From Micromonospora lutea (GTDB lineage: Bacteria > Actinomycetota > Actinomycetes > Mycobacteriales > Micromonosporaceae): a stretch of 64,000 nucleotides of DNA. Below, piece by piece: positions 49,222-57,973 of the stretch. The notes under the pieces are model-generated. The model was given only the letters and a program-made list of their open reading frames with translations. It searched no databases and was not told where the DNA came from. How positions within the stretch are numbered: position 1 is the stretch's first letter; every line of letters begins with the position of its first letter. The position numbers and the translations under genes are program-made. Location of the stretch: assembly GCF_016863535.1 (NCBI RefSeq), contig NZ_BOPB01000026.1:62001-126000 (forward strand), in the 5' to 3' direction.

Positions 49222-50157
49222 TCAGCGACGGCGGCCGGCGAGGATCGCGGAGGTCTCCCGGCGCACCTCGTCGGGCTCCCGCACGAGGCGTCGCTGGCTG
49301 AACCTGACCACCAGGATGCCGACCGTGGCGAGCAACGCGTCGCGCCGCAGGTCGATCTCGCGCTGGCGGGGATCGCCGTGTGAGGTGGCACCGTCCAGTT
49401 CGATGTTGACCCGCTCCTCCTCGGCGAACAGGTCCAGGTACATGGTCCGCTTGCCCACCCGGACACGTACCTGACGCATCAGCACCGGCAGCTCCGGGCC
49501 GGTGAAGACGCGGTCATGTCCCCAGATCTCCAACGGGCTGCGGCAGCCGACGTCGAGCCGGTCGACGAGTGCGGACAGCGCCGCCCGCCCGGTCAGCTTC
49601 GGAGCGATCGCGCTGCGGAGCCGGGACGCCGTGGTCATCCGGTCGTTCACCGCCCGAACGATCGGCCCGATGCGGCTCTCCTCGGGCAGCAACGGCCACG
49701 AGTGCGCCAGCGCCTCCTCCAGCCGGACAACCGGCACGCCCCGTCGCACCACGACGTGTGGTGGTCCCGCCGCGAATCCGGTGCGATGCCGCACCACCAA
49801 GTTCGTCCTGCTGCGTAGTCCCACACCGGCCGGCACGTCGAGGTACACCGGCTCACCGGCTGGTTGAGGCCGAAGACCGTACACGTCCAACGCGGTCAAC
49901 GCGCTCAAGGCCGCCCGGCCGTCGGCGTATGCGAGTGCCGCCCGCCGAGCGACCTCGGGTGTCACCCTTGCGAGCAGACTGGCCGATTCCGGGCCGGCGA
50001 GCAACGAGTCTTCGACATAGACCGCCGGCAACACGCGACGCAGCCAACCGTTGCGGTACGCCCGCCGCAGCGTCCATGGCGGTACCACCTCAAGTGCCCG
50101 AGCACGGGTCACCACACCCCCATGAGCCTCGACGAGTGATCGGAGCAGAGCGTCCAC
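49222..50157 (-). CDS. AbiEi-like HTH plus DUF559/VSR-like nuclease-fold protein
   Basis: A 311-residue protein. The N-terminal ~75 residues resemble the AbiEi antitoxin-type winged helix (LLRSLVEAHGGVVTRARALEVVPPWTLRRAYRNGWLRRVLPAVYV). The C-terminal ~90 residues carry a PD-(D/E)xK-type core (KRTMYLDLFAEEERVNIELDGATSHGDPRQREIDLRRDALLATVGILVVRFSQ), as in DUF559. Such fusions are abundant and solitary in actinomycetes, and no AbiEii toxin adjoins, so a toxin-antitoxin role is not supported. The GTG at 50157 begins the winged helix. Confidence 0.78.
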   Translation of the reverse strand: MDALLRSLVEAHGGVVTRARALEVVPPWTLRRAYRNGWLRRVLPAVYVEDSLLAGPESASLLARVTPEVARRAALAYADGRAALSALTALDVYGLRPQPAGEPVYLDVPAGVGLRSRTNLVVRHRTGFAAGPPHVVVRRGVPVVRLEEALAHSWPLLPEESRIGPIVRAVNDRMTTASRLRSAIAPKLTGRAALSALVDRLDVGCRSPLEIWGHDRVFTGPELPVLMRQVRVRVGKRTMYLDLFAEEERVNIELDGATSHGDPRQREIDLRRDALLATVGILVVRFSQRRLVREPDEVRRETSAILAGRRR

Positions 50158-50200
50158 AGCGATCGAGCCTGCCCCAGAGCAGGCACACCCCGCCGCCCCC

Positions 50201-50228
50201 TGTGGACAGCCCTGCCCACTGTGGACAA
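50201..50228. promoter_or_regulatory. Pair of DnaA-box-like sequences
   Basis: TGTGGACAA (50220-50228) is the complement of the actinobacterial DnaA box TTGTCCACA; TGTGGACAG (50201-50209) differs by one base. They lie 19 bases apart in the same orientation, about 45-70 bases before the DUF559 gene start. No A/T-rich unwinding element or origin gene adjoins, so this is not an origin. Confidence 0.35.
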
Positions 50229-50264
50229 CCCCGCGCGCCCCTCGCGCGTGTGGTAGGCGTTCCT

Positions 50265-50325
50265 GATCGTCTGCAATCGAGTGACCGGAACAGCGGCGTG
50301 TCGGGTCACCCGATCGCAGACGATC
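50265..50325. terminator. 22-bp imperfect hairpin after ABC permease
   Basis: Arms at 50265-50286 and 50304-50325 pair at 20 of 22 positions with a 17-base loop. It begins 12 bases beyond the permease stop (minus strand), the position of the operon terminator. Confidence 0.7.
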
Positions 50326-50336
50326 AAGGTTGCACC

Positions 50337-51962
50337 TCAGGTGGGGGTGTCGCGGCGGCGGAAGGTAATGAGGCCGATGGCCAGCAGGGCGGCGGCTGCG
50401 GCGGTGAGGAGCACCAACGGCAGCACGGTGACGTCGACGGCGGGCACCGACGGCACGTGGGTGTACGGGGAGAGGTTCAGCGCGGCCTGCGGCAGGTCCA
50501 GCGCAGCGCCCAACTGGCCGAGCAGCAGGAACGCGATCAGCACCGCCCAGCTCAACGCGACCGACCAGCGCGGCAGCGCTCCGAACAGCGCGGTCACCAC
50601 CCCGGCGACGACCAGCAGGGCCGGCAGCCACAGCAGCGCGGCACCGGTCAGCTCGACGGTCCAACCGACCGGGTCACCGGCGGCCAGCCCGTACCCGAGG
50701 CCGGTGGTGACGCCGGCCAGCAACATCAACGCCAGCGCGCCGAGCACCGCGCCGACCACCTGCGTGCCCAGCCACCGGTGGCGGCTGATCGCGGTGGCGA
50801 GCAGCGGTTCGAGGATGCCGTCGGACTCGTCGCCGCGTACCCGCAGCAGGGCCTGCACGACGTACGCCCCGATGGTCAGGGCGAACAGTCCGAGCATCGC
50901 CGCCAGGAAGGCGTCGACCAGCTCGTCTCCGCCACCGAGTTGGGCGATCGCCTCGGCGGCGGCCGGGTTGTCGGCGATCATGTCGTCCACCTCGTGGCCG
51001 GCCAGTCCCATGGCCAGGCCGAGCACCGCCACCCCGACCGCCCAGCCGATCAACGCGCCCCGGTGCAGTCGCCAGGTCAGTCCGGCCGGACTGAGCAGGC
51101 CGGCGGCGGCGCGGGCCGGGCCGCGCCGCGCGGCGAGCAGGCCAGCGCCGACGTCACGGCGTTCGGCCAGCGCGTACGCGGCGGCGACCCCGGCGATGAG
51201 CAGGACGGCCGGTAACGCGAGCACCCACCACCGTTCGTCGCCGAAGGCACGGATCTGGGTGCCCCAGCCCAGCGGCGACAACCAGGTGGGCCAGGCACTG
51301 TCCAGTCGCAACCCGTCTGTGGAACGCTGACCCAGCACGTCACCGGTGGCCCGGAGCAGGAACGCCACCCCGACGGCGGCGGCGGCGAGGGCGTTGGCGC
51401 CCCGGGAGGTCACCGAGAGCTGCGCGGTGACGGCGGCCACGCCGGTGAAGGCGAGACCGACGCCGACGATCGCCGCGGCGGCGGCCACCGAGCCGGCGGC
51501 GGGTAGCCCGGCGCCGATGAAGGCGACCGCGAGCAGCGCCCCGGCCAGCGCGTTGGCACCGACGACGACGACCAGCGCAGCGGTGAGCAGCGCGTACCGG
51601 CCGACGGCGGCGGCACCGAGCAGCTCGGCGCGTCCGGTCTCCTCGTTCTGGCGGGTGTGCCGGATCACGGCGAAGGTGCTGAGCAGCGCGGTGAGCACAG
51701 CCAGGGTCAGGTAGGTCTCAGTGACCACCACGGCACCGAGATCGCTGCTGGCGACCGGCCCGTTGAAGGCGCGGGCGACGACACTGCTGTTGGCCACCTC
51801 GACGTAGCCGAGACGGTTCTGCTCCTCGGGGTAGATGCTGGCCACGCTCTCGGCGAGGGCGTAGCCGATCAGGGGGCTGCCCAGCGTCCAGATGGCCAGC
51901 CGGACCCGGTCGCGACGCAGCGCGAGCCGGGCGAGCCGGCCGGTGCCGGTGAAGGCGCTCAT
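50337..51962 (-). CDS. ABC exporter permease (two-module ABC-2 type)
   Basis: A 541-residue membrane protein with about 12 hydrophobic segments in two similar halves, as in the actinomycete antibiotic exporters related to the tetronasin-resistance permease. Recognisable stretches are YLTLAVLTALLSTFAVIRHTRQNEETGRAELLGAAAVGR and LRVRGDESDGILEPLLATAISRHRWL, the repeated E-x-G-R/I-x-E-L/P-L-L motif of each half. It overlaps the ATPase by 4 bases. Substrate unknown. Confidence 0.88.
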   Translation of the reverse strand: MSAFTGTGRLARLALRRDRVRLAIWTLGSPLIGYALAESVASIYPEEQNRLGYVEVANSSVVARAFNGPVASSDLGAVVVTETYLTLAVLTALLSTFAVIRHTRQNEETGRAELLGAAAVGRYALLTAALVVVVGANALAGALLAVAFIGAGLPAAGSVAAAAAIVGVGLAFTGVAAVTAQLSVTSRGANALAAAAVGVAFLLRATGDVLGQRSTDGLRLDSAWPTWLSPLGWGTQIRAFGDERWWVLALPAVLLIAGVAAAYALAERRDVGAGLLAARRGPARAAAGLLSPAGLTWRLHRGALIGWAVGVAVLGLAMGLAGHEVDDMIADNPAAAEAIAQLGGGDELVDAFLAAMLGLFALTIGAYVVQALLRVRGDESDGILEPLLATAISRHRWLGTQVVGAVLGALALMLLAGVTTGLGYGLAAGDPVGWTVELTGAALLWLPALLVVAGVVTALFGALPRWSVALSWAVLIAFLLLGQLGAALDLPQAALNLSPYTHVPSVPAVDVTVLPLVLLTAAAAALLAIGLITFRRRDTPT

Positions 51963-52879
51963 CGGGTACCTCCGGCCGCCGGTCGCTGCTCACTGTCGGT
52001 GGCCTCGCCGTAGTGCCGTAGGAACAACTCCTCCAGGGTGGGCGGGGTACTGGTCAGCGCGCGGACCTCGAAGCGGACCAGGTGGGCCAGGAGGGTGTCG
52101 AGGTGTTCGGGTTCGACCTCCAGCCGGACGCGACCGTCGACCGGGCGGACCTCGTGCACGCCGGGCAGTTCCGCCAGGCCGGTCACCGGACGTCCGGTCT
52201 CGACGGTGACGGTGGTACGCGCCAGGTGCCGCAGCTCGGCGAGGGTGCCGGATTCGACGATCCGTCCCTCCCGGATGATGCTGACCCGGTCGCAGAGCGC
52301 CTCGACCTCGGCGAGGACGTGGCTGGAGAGCAGGACACTCGCGCCGGCCTGGGTGAGCTGGCGGACCTCCTCCTGGAACACCGCCTCCATCAGCGGGTCG
52401 AGCCCGGACGTGGGCTCGTCCAGCACGTACAGCTCGACGTCCGAGGCGAAGGCGGCGACGATGGCGACCTTCTGTCGGTTGCCCTTCGAGTAGGTGCGGC
52501 ACTTCTTCGTCGGGTCCAGATCGAAGCGTCGCAGCAGTTCGTCGCGACGACGCCCGTCCAGTCCGCCACGCAGCGCACCGAACAGGTCGATCGCCTCTCC
52601 TCCGGATAGGTTGGGCCAGAGGTTGACGTCGCCCGGCACGTACGCCAGACGTCGGTGCAACGCGACCGCATCGCGCCACGGGTCGCCGTCGAGGACGCGG
52701 ACCTGCCCGGAGTCGCGGCGCAACAGCCCGAGCAGGATCCGGATGGTGGTGGACTTGCCCGACCCGTTGGGTCCCAGGAACCCGTGCACCTCCCCCGGTT
52801 CCACCCTCAGGTCGAGCCCGTCGAGCGCGCGTACGCCGCCGAAGGTCTTGACGAGGTTCTCGATGGAGATCACGGACAT
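51959..52879 (-). CDS. ABC exporter ATP-binding protein
   Basis: A 306-residue ATPase: Walker A GPNGSGKSTT, signature YSKGNRQKVAIVAAF, Walker B LYVLDEPTSGLDPLM, switch LLSSHVLAEVEALCDRV. YSKGNRQK replaces the usual LSGGQ; this form is seen in the antibiotic-exporter subgroup. GGGAGG lies 6 bases before the ATG. Divergent from the TetR gene, which probably represses it. Confidence 0.93.
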   Translation of the reverse strand: MSVISIENLVKTFGGVRALDGLDLRVEPGEVHGFLGPNGSGKSTTIRILLGLLRRDSGQVRVLDGDPWRDAVALHRRLAYVPGDVNLWPNLSGGEAIDLFGALRGGLDGRRRDELLRRFDLDPTKKCRTYSKGNRQKVAIVAAFASDVELYVLDEPTSGLDPLMEAVFQEEVRQLTQAGASVLLSSHVLAEVEALCDRVSIIREGRIVESGTLAELRHLARTTVTVETGRPVTGLAELPGVHEVRPVDGRVRLEVEPEHLDTLLAHLVRFEVRALTSTPPTLEELFLRHYGEATDSEQRPAAGGTR

Positions 52880-52918
52880 GGGTGCCTCCCGCCATTGTCT
52901 GCCGCACCGCTGCACTGA

Positions 52919-52936
52919 CCGATGGTAAGGGATCGG
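52919..52936. promoter_or_regulatory. Dyad CCGAT-N8-ATCGG in divergent promoter
   Basis: Arms at 52919-52923 and 52932-52936 lie within the 102-base region between the ABC operon and the TetR gene. The position suits the TetR operator, but the arms are short. Confidence 0.4.
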
Positions 52937-52981
52937 CGCGAGCGGCACCGTACGGCGGTCAGGACCGACTACGCTGTCGCC

Positions 52982-53779
52982 ATGACCTGGGAGGAGGCCG
53001 ACAGCACCCGCGGCCGGATCCTGCGCACCGCGTCGACCCTCTTCTCCGAGCAGGGCTACCAACGCACCTCGTTGCGGCAGATCGCCGAGCGGCTGCGGCT
53101 GACCAAGGCTGCCATCCTCTATCACTTCCCCAGCAAGGCACACCTGCTCGCCGCACTGGCCGAGCCCCTGGTTCGCGACCTGGAGACACTGCTCGACGTC
53201 GCTGGGCAGCTACCCGGTCGTCGGGCGAGATGGACGCTGCTGGAGGGGTGGGTGGACACGATGCTCGCGCACCGCGGCCCGCTGGGCATGCTCTTCCACG
53301 ATCTCGCACTTGTCGACCGGGGCAGCACCTACCACCGGCTGATGCAGATCGCGATGCGGGCCAACGAGATCGTCGCCGGCCCGGACGCCGGCCGTCGGGA
53401 GCGGGTCCGGGCGGTCCAGGCGATCGCCATGTGCAGCGACCCGGTGGTCTTCCTGATCGACGTGCCCGCGTCGGTGCTCCGGGCCGACATGCTCGACGGC
53501 GTCCGCCGCCTGCTGGGTGAGACACCGCCCGGCGAGCAGGAGAGGCCCGGCGAGCAGGAGACGGCCGGCGACGCCGTCGGCGCGCCGTCCGGACGGGTGG
53601 GTCGGCGACGGCCGGGCCGACCCCGGTCGATGAGTCCGGAGCAGGTGCGGGCCGCCCAGCGGATGCATCTCGCGGGCACTCACTCGGCTGACGAGATCGC
53701 CGCCGAGTTCGGCGTCTCGCGCGCCACCGTCTACCGACATCTTGACGCGGTCGACGATAACGAGATAGTTCTAAGATAG
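52982..53779 (+). CDS. TetR-family regulator with extra C-terminal HTH
   Basis: A 265-residue protein. The N-terminal TetR domain (RILRTASTLFSEQGYQRTSLRQIAERLRLTKAAILYHFPSKAHLL) is followed by a helical ligand domain to ~180. A linker has a repeated unit GEQERPGEQE (17-base DNA repeats near 53533 and 53550). Residues ~200-260 form a second helix-turn-helix of the resolvase/Hin type (RPRSMSPEQVRAAQRMHLAG, then EIAAEFGVSRATVYRHL). Most TetR proteins lack such an addition. Divergent from the ABC exporter. The ATG at 52982 is the only sensible start. Confidence 0.88.
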   Translation: MTWEEADSTRGRILRTASTLFSEQGYQRTSLRQIAERLRLTKAAILYHFPSKAHLLAALAEPLVRDLETLLDVAGQLPGRRARWTLLEGWVDTMLAHRGPLGMLFHDLALVDRGSTYHRLMQIAMRANEIVAGPDAGRRERVRAVQAIAMCSDPVVFLIDVPASVLRADMLDGVRRLLGETPPGEQERPGEQETAGDAVGAPSGRVGRRRPGRPRSMSPEQVRAAQRMHLAGTHSADEIAAEFGVSRATVYRHLDAVDDNEIVLR

Positions 53780-53804
53780 TTTCGAGACAGGGTGTTGGTG
53801 TTCA

Positions 53805-53841
53805 TCGGCGGTGGCGCGCGACACGTCCGCGAGCCACCGCC
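53805..53841. terminator. 10-bp hairpin between convergent genes
   Basis: Arms at 53805-53814 and 53832-53841 are perfectly complementary around a 17-base loop. It lies between the TetR gene and the metallophosphoesterase, which are convergent, and can serve both. Confidence 0.7.
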
Positions 53842-53848
53842 GACGGCG

Positions 53849-55174
53849 TCACCGCACCAGGCCGATCCCGGCGTACGCGCGCTCGTGCGCCGGGAACTCC
53901 TCGTCGGTGTGTGGCGCGTAGATCCAGGTACGCAGCGAGTTCGCCGCCGCGTCGATCTCGACCAGCCGCACCGGGTTGGTCCGCCGGGAGTGGAACGTCT
54001 GCAGGAATGAGTGGATCCGGTTGCCGTGCACGCCGGTGTCCACCCGGGCCGCCGCCGTCCCGGTGTGGCCCGAGAAGACGAATCGGACGTTGGGGTACCG
54101 CGCCACGAGGTTGTCGAAGAGGTACTGCGGGCTGGTGGAGCCGTAACCGGGCGACTGCCCGATCGTGGCGTCGCTCTCCAGGTAGTGGTGGGTGACGATC
54201 ACGACGTTGTGTCGGGGATGTGCGGCCACCACGGCCTGCGCCCAGGCGACGGCCGCCCGGCGCGGCCACAGTTCCAGGTTCAGTACCAGCCACCGCACCC
54301 CGCCTGCGGTGTAGGTGGCGTACGTGTTGTCCACCTTGCCCGCCTCGAACTGACCACCAACCGCCCCGAACCGTCCAACCGTGAAGTACCGGTTGAACAC
54401 CGTCGTGTCGCGCAGCAGCTGCCCGGCGGGACGGCGCAGCTCCCCGCCCGGACCAGCCGCCTGGGTGTCGTGATTGCCGACCGCAAGGGTGTACGGCATC
54501 CCGGCCGCCTCCAGCGGACGTAGGGCGGCACGCGCGCGCTCGTACTGCACGTGGTCGGGGGTGTCGTAGTTGACCACGTCGCCGGAGTGCGCCACGAAAC
54601 GCAGGTCAAGGGCGGCGCGTTGGGCGACCAGCCAGTCGACGCGCTGACGCAGCCGGGCGTCGTCGGCGGTCAGCACCTCCTCCTGCGTGTCCGGGACCAC
54701 GGCGAAGGTGAAGCTCGTGTCGGCGGTCGGGGGCGGCTGCGTCCGCACGTAGGCCAGGTGCGCGTTGCGATCGCACGTGCCCGTGTACCGGTCGTTGACC
54801 AGCTCGATCCGGACGTCGTGCCGGCCCTCCGGCAGCTCCGCGCCGACTGGATAACTTCCGTAGTCGGTGGCGCTGGCCACGGTGACCTCGCCGGCCAGGT
54901 CCCCATCAACCCTGACCCGCAGGATCGGCCAACCGTCGCAGTGGTCGCCGATCGCACCGAGGACCAGGCGACCCGCGCCCTGTACCGGAATGGTGGCGTA
55001 GCTGGCGTTGTGCCACAGCGTGGCGTGGGTGCCCGACGCCGGCCGCGGCGTGCCCGTCGCCGGCTGGATCGAGCCGTTGACCACGGTGAACGGTGACGCC
55101 GCCTGCGCCGCGCCAGCCAGTACGCCAGCCGACAGTACGACCACGACCGCCATGATCGCGCGCTTGATCCGCAT
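53849..55174 (-). CDS. Secreted metallophosphoesterase
   Basis: A 441-residue exported protein: Sec signal (AIMAVVVVLSAGVLAGAAQA), an N-terminal beta-sandwich (~residues 30-145, GAIGDHCDGWPILRVRVDGDL) like a carbohydrate-binding or xylan-binding module, and a calcineurin-like phosphoesterase domain with VVPDTQEE, AHSGDVVNYD, VGNHDTQ, VTHHYLESD and FSGHTG, the five metal-ligand motifs. GGGAGGG lies 6 bases before the ATG. It likely hydrolyses extracellular phosphoesters. The promoter region contains GATAAT and the dyad ATCCGA/TCGGAT (55282-55300). Confidence 0.88.
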   Translation of the reverse strand: MRIKRAIMAVVVVLSAGVLAGAAQAASPFTVVNGSIQPATGTPRPASGTHATLWHNASYATIPVQGAGRLVLGAIGDHCDGWPILRVRVDGDLAGEVTVASATDYGSYPVGAELPEGRHDVRIELVNDRYTGTCDRNAHLAYVRTQPPPTADTSFTFAVVPDTQEEVLTADDARLRQRVDWLVAQRAALDLRFVAHSGDVVNYDTPDHVQYERARAALRPLEAAGMPYTLAVGNHDTQAAGPGGELRRPAGQLLRDTTVFNRYFTVGRFGAVGGQFEAGKVDNTYATYTAGGVRWLVLNLELWPRRAAVAWAQAVVAAHPRHNVVIVTHHYLESDATIGQSPGYGSTSPQYLFDNLVARYPNVRFVFSGHTGTAAARVDTGVHGNRIHSFLQTFHSRRTNPVRLVEIDAAANSLRTWIYAPHTDEEFPAHERAYAGIGLVR

Positions 55175-55281
55175 GGATGCCCTCCCTGTCCGCGCCTCCG
55201 GCAGACGCCGGACATCGGGATGCTAAAGCAGACTGACCGGACATCCCGGCACCACGACATCGACACGCAGTGACATCAATT

Positions 55282-55300
55282 ATCCGAAAAGTAATCGGAT
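55282..55300. promoter_or_regulatory. Dyad ATCCGA-N7-TCGGAT overlapping a -10-like box
   Basis: Perfect 6-bp arms at 55282-55287 and 55295-55300. On the minus strand the downstream arm runs into GATAAT, a good -10 for the metallophosphoesterase, in an A/T-rich patch rare here. It also lies 17 bases after the glpK stop, so it could be a weak terminator instead. Confidence 0.4.
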
Positions 55301-55316
55301 GGGACTGCCAGCTCGA

Positions 55317-56834
55317 TCAGTCGACGTCGACCCAATCCAGGGTGCGCTGCACCGCCTTACGCCAGCCGGCATATCCGACCGCACGCTGCTCCGACGACCA
55401 GGACGGCTGCCAACGCCGGCTCTCGTTCCAGTTCTCCCGCAGTTCCTCGGTGTCCCGCCAGAACCCGACGGCCAACCCGGCCGCGTAGGCCGCGCCCAGG
55501 GCGGTGGTCTCGGCGACCACCGGCCGGCTGACCGGCACCCCGAGAATGTCCGCCTGCAACTGCATGCACAGGTCGTTGACGGTGACGCCGCCGTCCACCT
55601 TGAGGCACTCCAGCGTCACCCCCGAGTCCTGCGCCATCGCCTCGGCCACGTCGCGGCTCTGATAGCAGATGGCTTCCAGGGTGGCCCGGGCGATGTGCCC
55701 GTCGGTGTTGTAGCGGGACAGACCGACGATCGCGCCCCGGGCGTCGGAGCGCCAGTACGGGGCGAACAGACCGGAGAAGGCCGGTACGAAGTAGACCCCA
55801 CCGTTGTCGTCGACCTGCCGGGCGAGATCCTCGCTCTGCCCGGCGCTACTGATGATCTTCAGCTGGTCGCGGAGCCACTGCACGGCCGAACCGGTGACGG
55901 CGATGGAACCTTCGAGAGCGTAGACCGGCGGTTGGCCGGCGAACTGGTAGCACACGGTGGTGAGCAGTCCCGCCTCGGAGCGGACGATCTCCGAGCCAGT
56001 GTTCAGCAGCATGAAGTTGCCCGTACCGTAGGTGTTCTTCGCCTCGCCCGGCGCGAAGCAGACCTGACCGACGGTGGCCGCCTGCTGGTCGCCCAGATCT
56101 CCGGTGATCGGGACGGCGCCGGCGAACGGGCCGTTCGGCAGCGTGACCCCGTAGGCGTCCGGATCGGACGACGGGACGATCCGGGGCAGCATGGCGCGTG
56201 GGATGCCGAAGAACGACAACAGTTCGTCGTCCCAGTCCAGGGTCGCCAGGTTCATCAGCATCGTTCGGCTGGCGTTGGTGGGATCGGTGACGTGCGCGCC
56301 ACCGTCGGTACCACCGGTGAGGTGCCAGAGCAACCAGGTGTCGGTGTTGCCGAAGATCGCCTCACCGCGTTCGGCGGCGCTCAGTACCCCGTCGACGTTC
56401 TCCAGAATCCACTGGATCTTCCCACCGGAAAAGTAGGTCGCCGGCGGTAGGCCGGCCTTGCGCCGGATGACCTCGCCGCGCCCGTCACGCTCCAACGCCG
56501 AGGCGATCCGATCGGTTCGGGTGTCCTGCCAGACGATGGCGTTGTAGTACGGCCGACCGGTACGCCGGTTCCACACCACCGTCGTCTCCCGCTGGTTGGT
56601 GATGCCGAGGGCAGCCAGGTCACCCGCGGCCAGGCTGTTCGTGTTCAGCGCCGTACGAACCACGGTCTGGGTGCGTTCCCAGATCTCCAGCGGGTTGTGC
56701 TCGACCCAGCCGGCGCGCGGCAGGATTTGCTGGTGTTCGAGCTGGTGGCGACCGACCTCGTTGCCACCGTGGTCAAAGATCATGAACCGGGTGCTGGTGG
56801 TGCCCTGGTCCACGGCGCCGACGAAATCCGCCAT
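55317..56834 (-). CDS. glpK: Glycerol kinase
   Basis: A 505-residue FGGY kinase that makes glycerol-3-phosphate from glycerol and ATP. Motifs: VGAVDQGTTSTRFMIFD, WVEHNPLEIW, ITNQRETTVVWNRRTGRPYYNAIVWQDTR (glycerol site), GDQQAATVGQ, NTYGTGNFML, YALEGSIAVTGSAVQWLRD and KVDGGVTVNDLCMQLQADILG. Normal length. AAGGAG lies 7 bases before the ATG at 56834; the longer open frame is not coding. No glpF or glpD is adjacent. Confidence 0.97.
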   Translation of the reverse strand: MADFVGAVDQGTTSTRFMIFDHGGNEVGRHQLEHQQILPRAGWVEHNPLEIWERTQTVVRTALNTNSLAAGDLAALGITNQRETTVVWNRRTGRPYYNAIVWQDTRTDRIASALERDGRGEVIRRKAGLPPATYFSGGKIQWILENVDGVLSAAERGEAIFGNTDTWLLWHLTGGTDGGAHVTDPTNASRTMLMNLATLDWDDELLSFFGIPRAMLPRIVPSSDPDAYGVTLPNGPFAGAVPITGDLGDQQAATVGQVCFAPGEAKNTYGTGNFMLLNTGSEIVRSEAGLLTTVCYQFAGQPPVYALEGSIAVTGSAVQWLRDQLKIISSAGQSEDLARQVDDNGGVYFVPAFSGLFAPYWRSDARGAIVGLSRYNTDGHIARATLEAICYQSRDVAEAMAQDSGVTLECLKVDGGVTVNDLCMQLQADILGVPVSRPVVAETTALGAAYAAGLAVGFWRDTEELRENWNESRRWQPSWSSEQRAVGYAGWRKAVQRTLDWVDVD

Positions 56835-57111
56835 CCGGGTCTCCTTGTCGTGGTCCTCGCTGCGGTGGCCTCGGGGTAGATCCTTCCCGATGTCCGCGCC
56901 GCTCACCACGGGCGACTGACGCGCCGGGCAGGTGGACACGCACACCCGGCGGTGCACCGACCGGTTCGGCGGCGCGGACCCGGCCGAGCGGCCGGCGGCG
57001 GAGGCAGACCGCTGGGCCGGTCCCGTGCTCCGACGCCGATGGCGGAACGACGTCGGATGGTTGCTCCGCTGCAACGGTCGCGGATGTCCGGGAACCACGT
57101 ACTCTGCCTGC

Positions 57112-57615
57112 ATGAACAACCTCGGATCGCCGGACGGTCGGGATTCCGGCGATCCCTCCCCCGGTGGCGACGAGGCAATCCCGCTGCTGTCCGAGCCGTT
57201 CACCGCGCAGACCGTGACGGCGCTGCGGCACCTGCTCAGCGCGCGGGTGGCCACCGCCGGTCTCACCGGCGACGTGGCCGAGGATCTCGTCCTTGCCGTG
57301 CACGAACTGGTCACCAATGCGGTGCTGCACGGCGGGGGTCGAGGGCGACTCGATCTGTTCCGGCGGGCCGACCTGCTCGTCTGCGAAGTCACCGATCATG
57401 GTCAGGAAAGCGGCGGGGACCTGCCGGTGCACTTGCCGGCGACGAACACCCCGGGTGGCCGGGGCCTCTGGCTCGCCCATCACCTGACCGGGGCGTTGAC
57501 GCTGACCCGCCGACCCGACGGTCTGACCGCGACCGTCACCGCCAGTCTGCACACCAAACCGTCCGCCACACCCGAGTCGCCCGAGGTGGCCACGGACCGG
57601 CCGCCGCACCCGTGA
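57112..57615 (+). CDS. RsbW-like anti-sigma factor/serine kinase ATPase domain
   Basis: A 167-residue GHKL ATPase of the HATPase_c_2 group: VAEDLVLAVHELVTNAVLHGGG (N box), VCEVTDHGQ (G1-like) and GGRGLWLAHHLTGALTL. This family acts as anti-sigma factor kinases that phosphorylate STAS antagonists, or as orphan regulators. The STAS proteins at 28.8-30.4 kb are possible partners but not linked. TACTCT stands 6 bases before the ATG, so the message may be leaderless. Divergent from glpK. Confidence 0.87.
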   Translation: MNNLGSPDGRDSGDPSPGGDEAIPLLSEPFTAQTVTALRHLLSARVATAGLTGDVAEDLVLAVHELVTNAVLHGGGRGRLDLFRRADLLVCEVTDHGQESGGDLPVHLPATNTPGGRGLWLAHHLTGALTLTRRPDGLTATVTASLHTKPSATPESPEVATDRPPHP

Positions 57616-57636
57616 GGCCGGCGGCCGGTCGCGTGG

Positions 57637-57957
57637 TCAGCGGTTCTGCTTCTGCTGGCACGGCACGCAGAACCGCGCGTGCGGAAGAATTTCCAGGCGC
57701 TCCCGAGGGATGTCCGTCCCGCACTTCTCGCAGCGACCGTAGCCGCCGGCGGTGAGGCGTCGCAGTGCCCCGGAGATCTGTTCGATGCTCTGCCGGGTGG
57801 CGGCGATCAGCGCGGCGTTGGTGTGTGCCTGCGCCGGGTCGCCGGTGTCGGCCGTCAGTTGCGTCAGCCGAGCCGTCTGGGCCTCGAACTCGTGGTTCAG
57901 CGTCAGCTCAAGGTTGGTGAGCCACTGCTGGTCGTAGGTGTCGGTCCGTTCGCTCAT
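57637..57957 (-). CDS. TraR/DksA-type zinc-finger protein
   Basis: A 106-residue protein with an N-terminal helical hairpin (LTNLELTLNHEFEAQTARLTQL ... ATRQSIEQISGALRRL) and the DksA zinc finger YGRCEKCGTDIPRERLEILPHARFCVPCQ. DksA-like proteins reach into the RNA polymerase secondary channel; this short form lacks an obvious DxxDxA tip. AAGGAA lies 6 bases before the ATG. A terminator-like hairpin with a T-run stands directly upstream in the leader. Convergent with the RsbW-like gene. Confidence 0.9.
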   Translation of the reverse strand: MSERTDTYDQQWLTNLELTLNHEFEAQTARLTQLTADTGDPAQAHTNAALIAATRQSIEQISGALRRLTAGGYGRCEKCGTDIPRERLEILPHARFCVPCQQKQNR

Positions 57958-57973
57958 GTCGGTTCCTTCCCGG

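Noticed and set aside
49222..50157. Type IV toxin-antitoxin pair
   Set aside because: Only the AbiEi-like domain is present, fused to DUF559; no AbiEii nucleotidyltransferase toxin adjoins.
50201..50228. Replication origin
   Set aside because: Only two DnaA-like boxes, no A/T-rich element and no dnaA/dnaN/gyr genes nearby.
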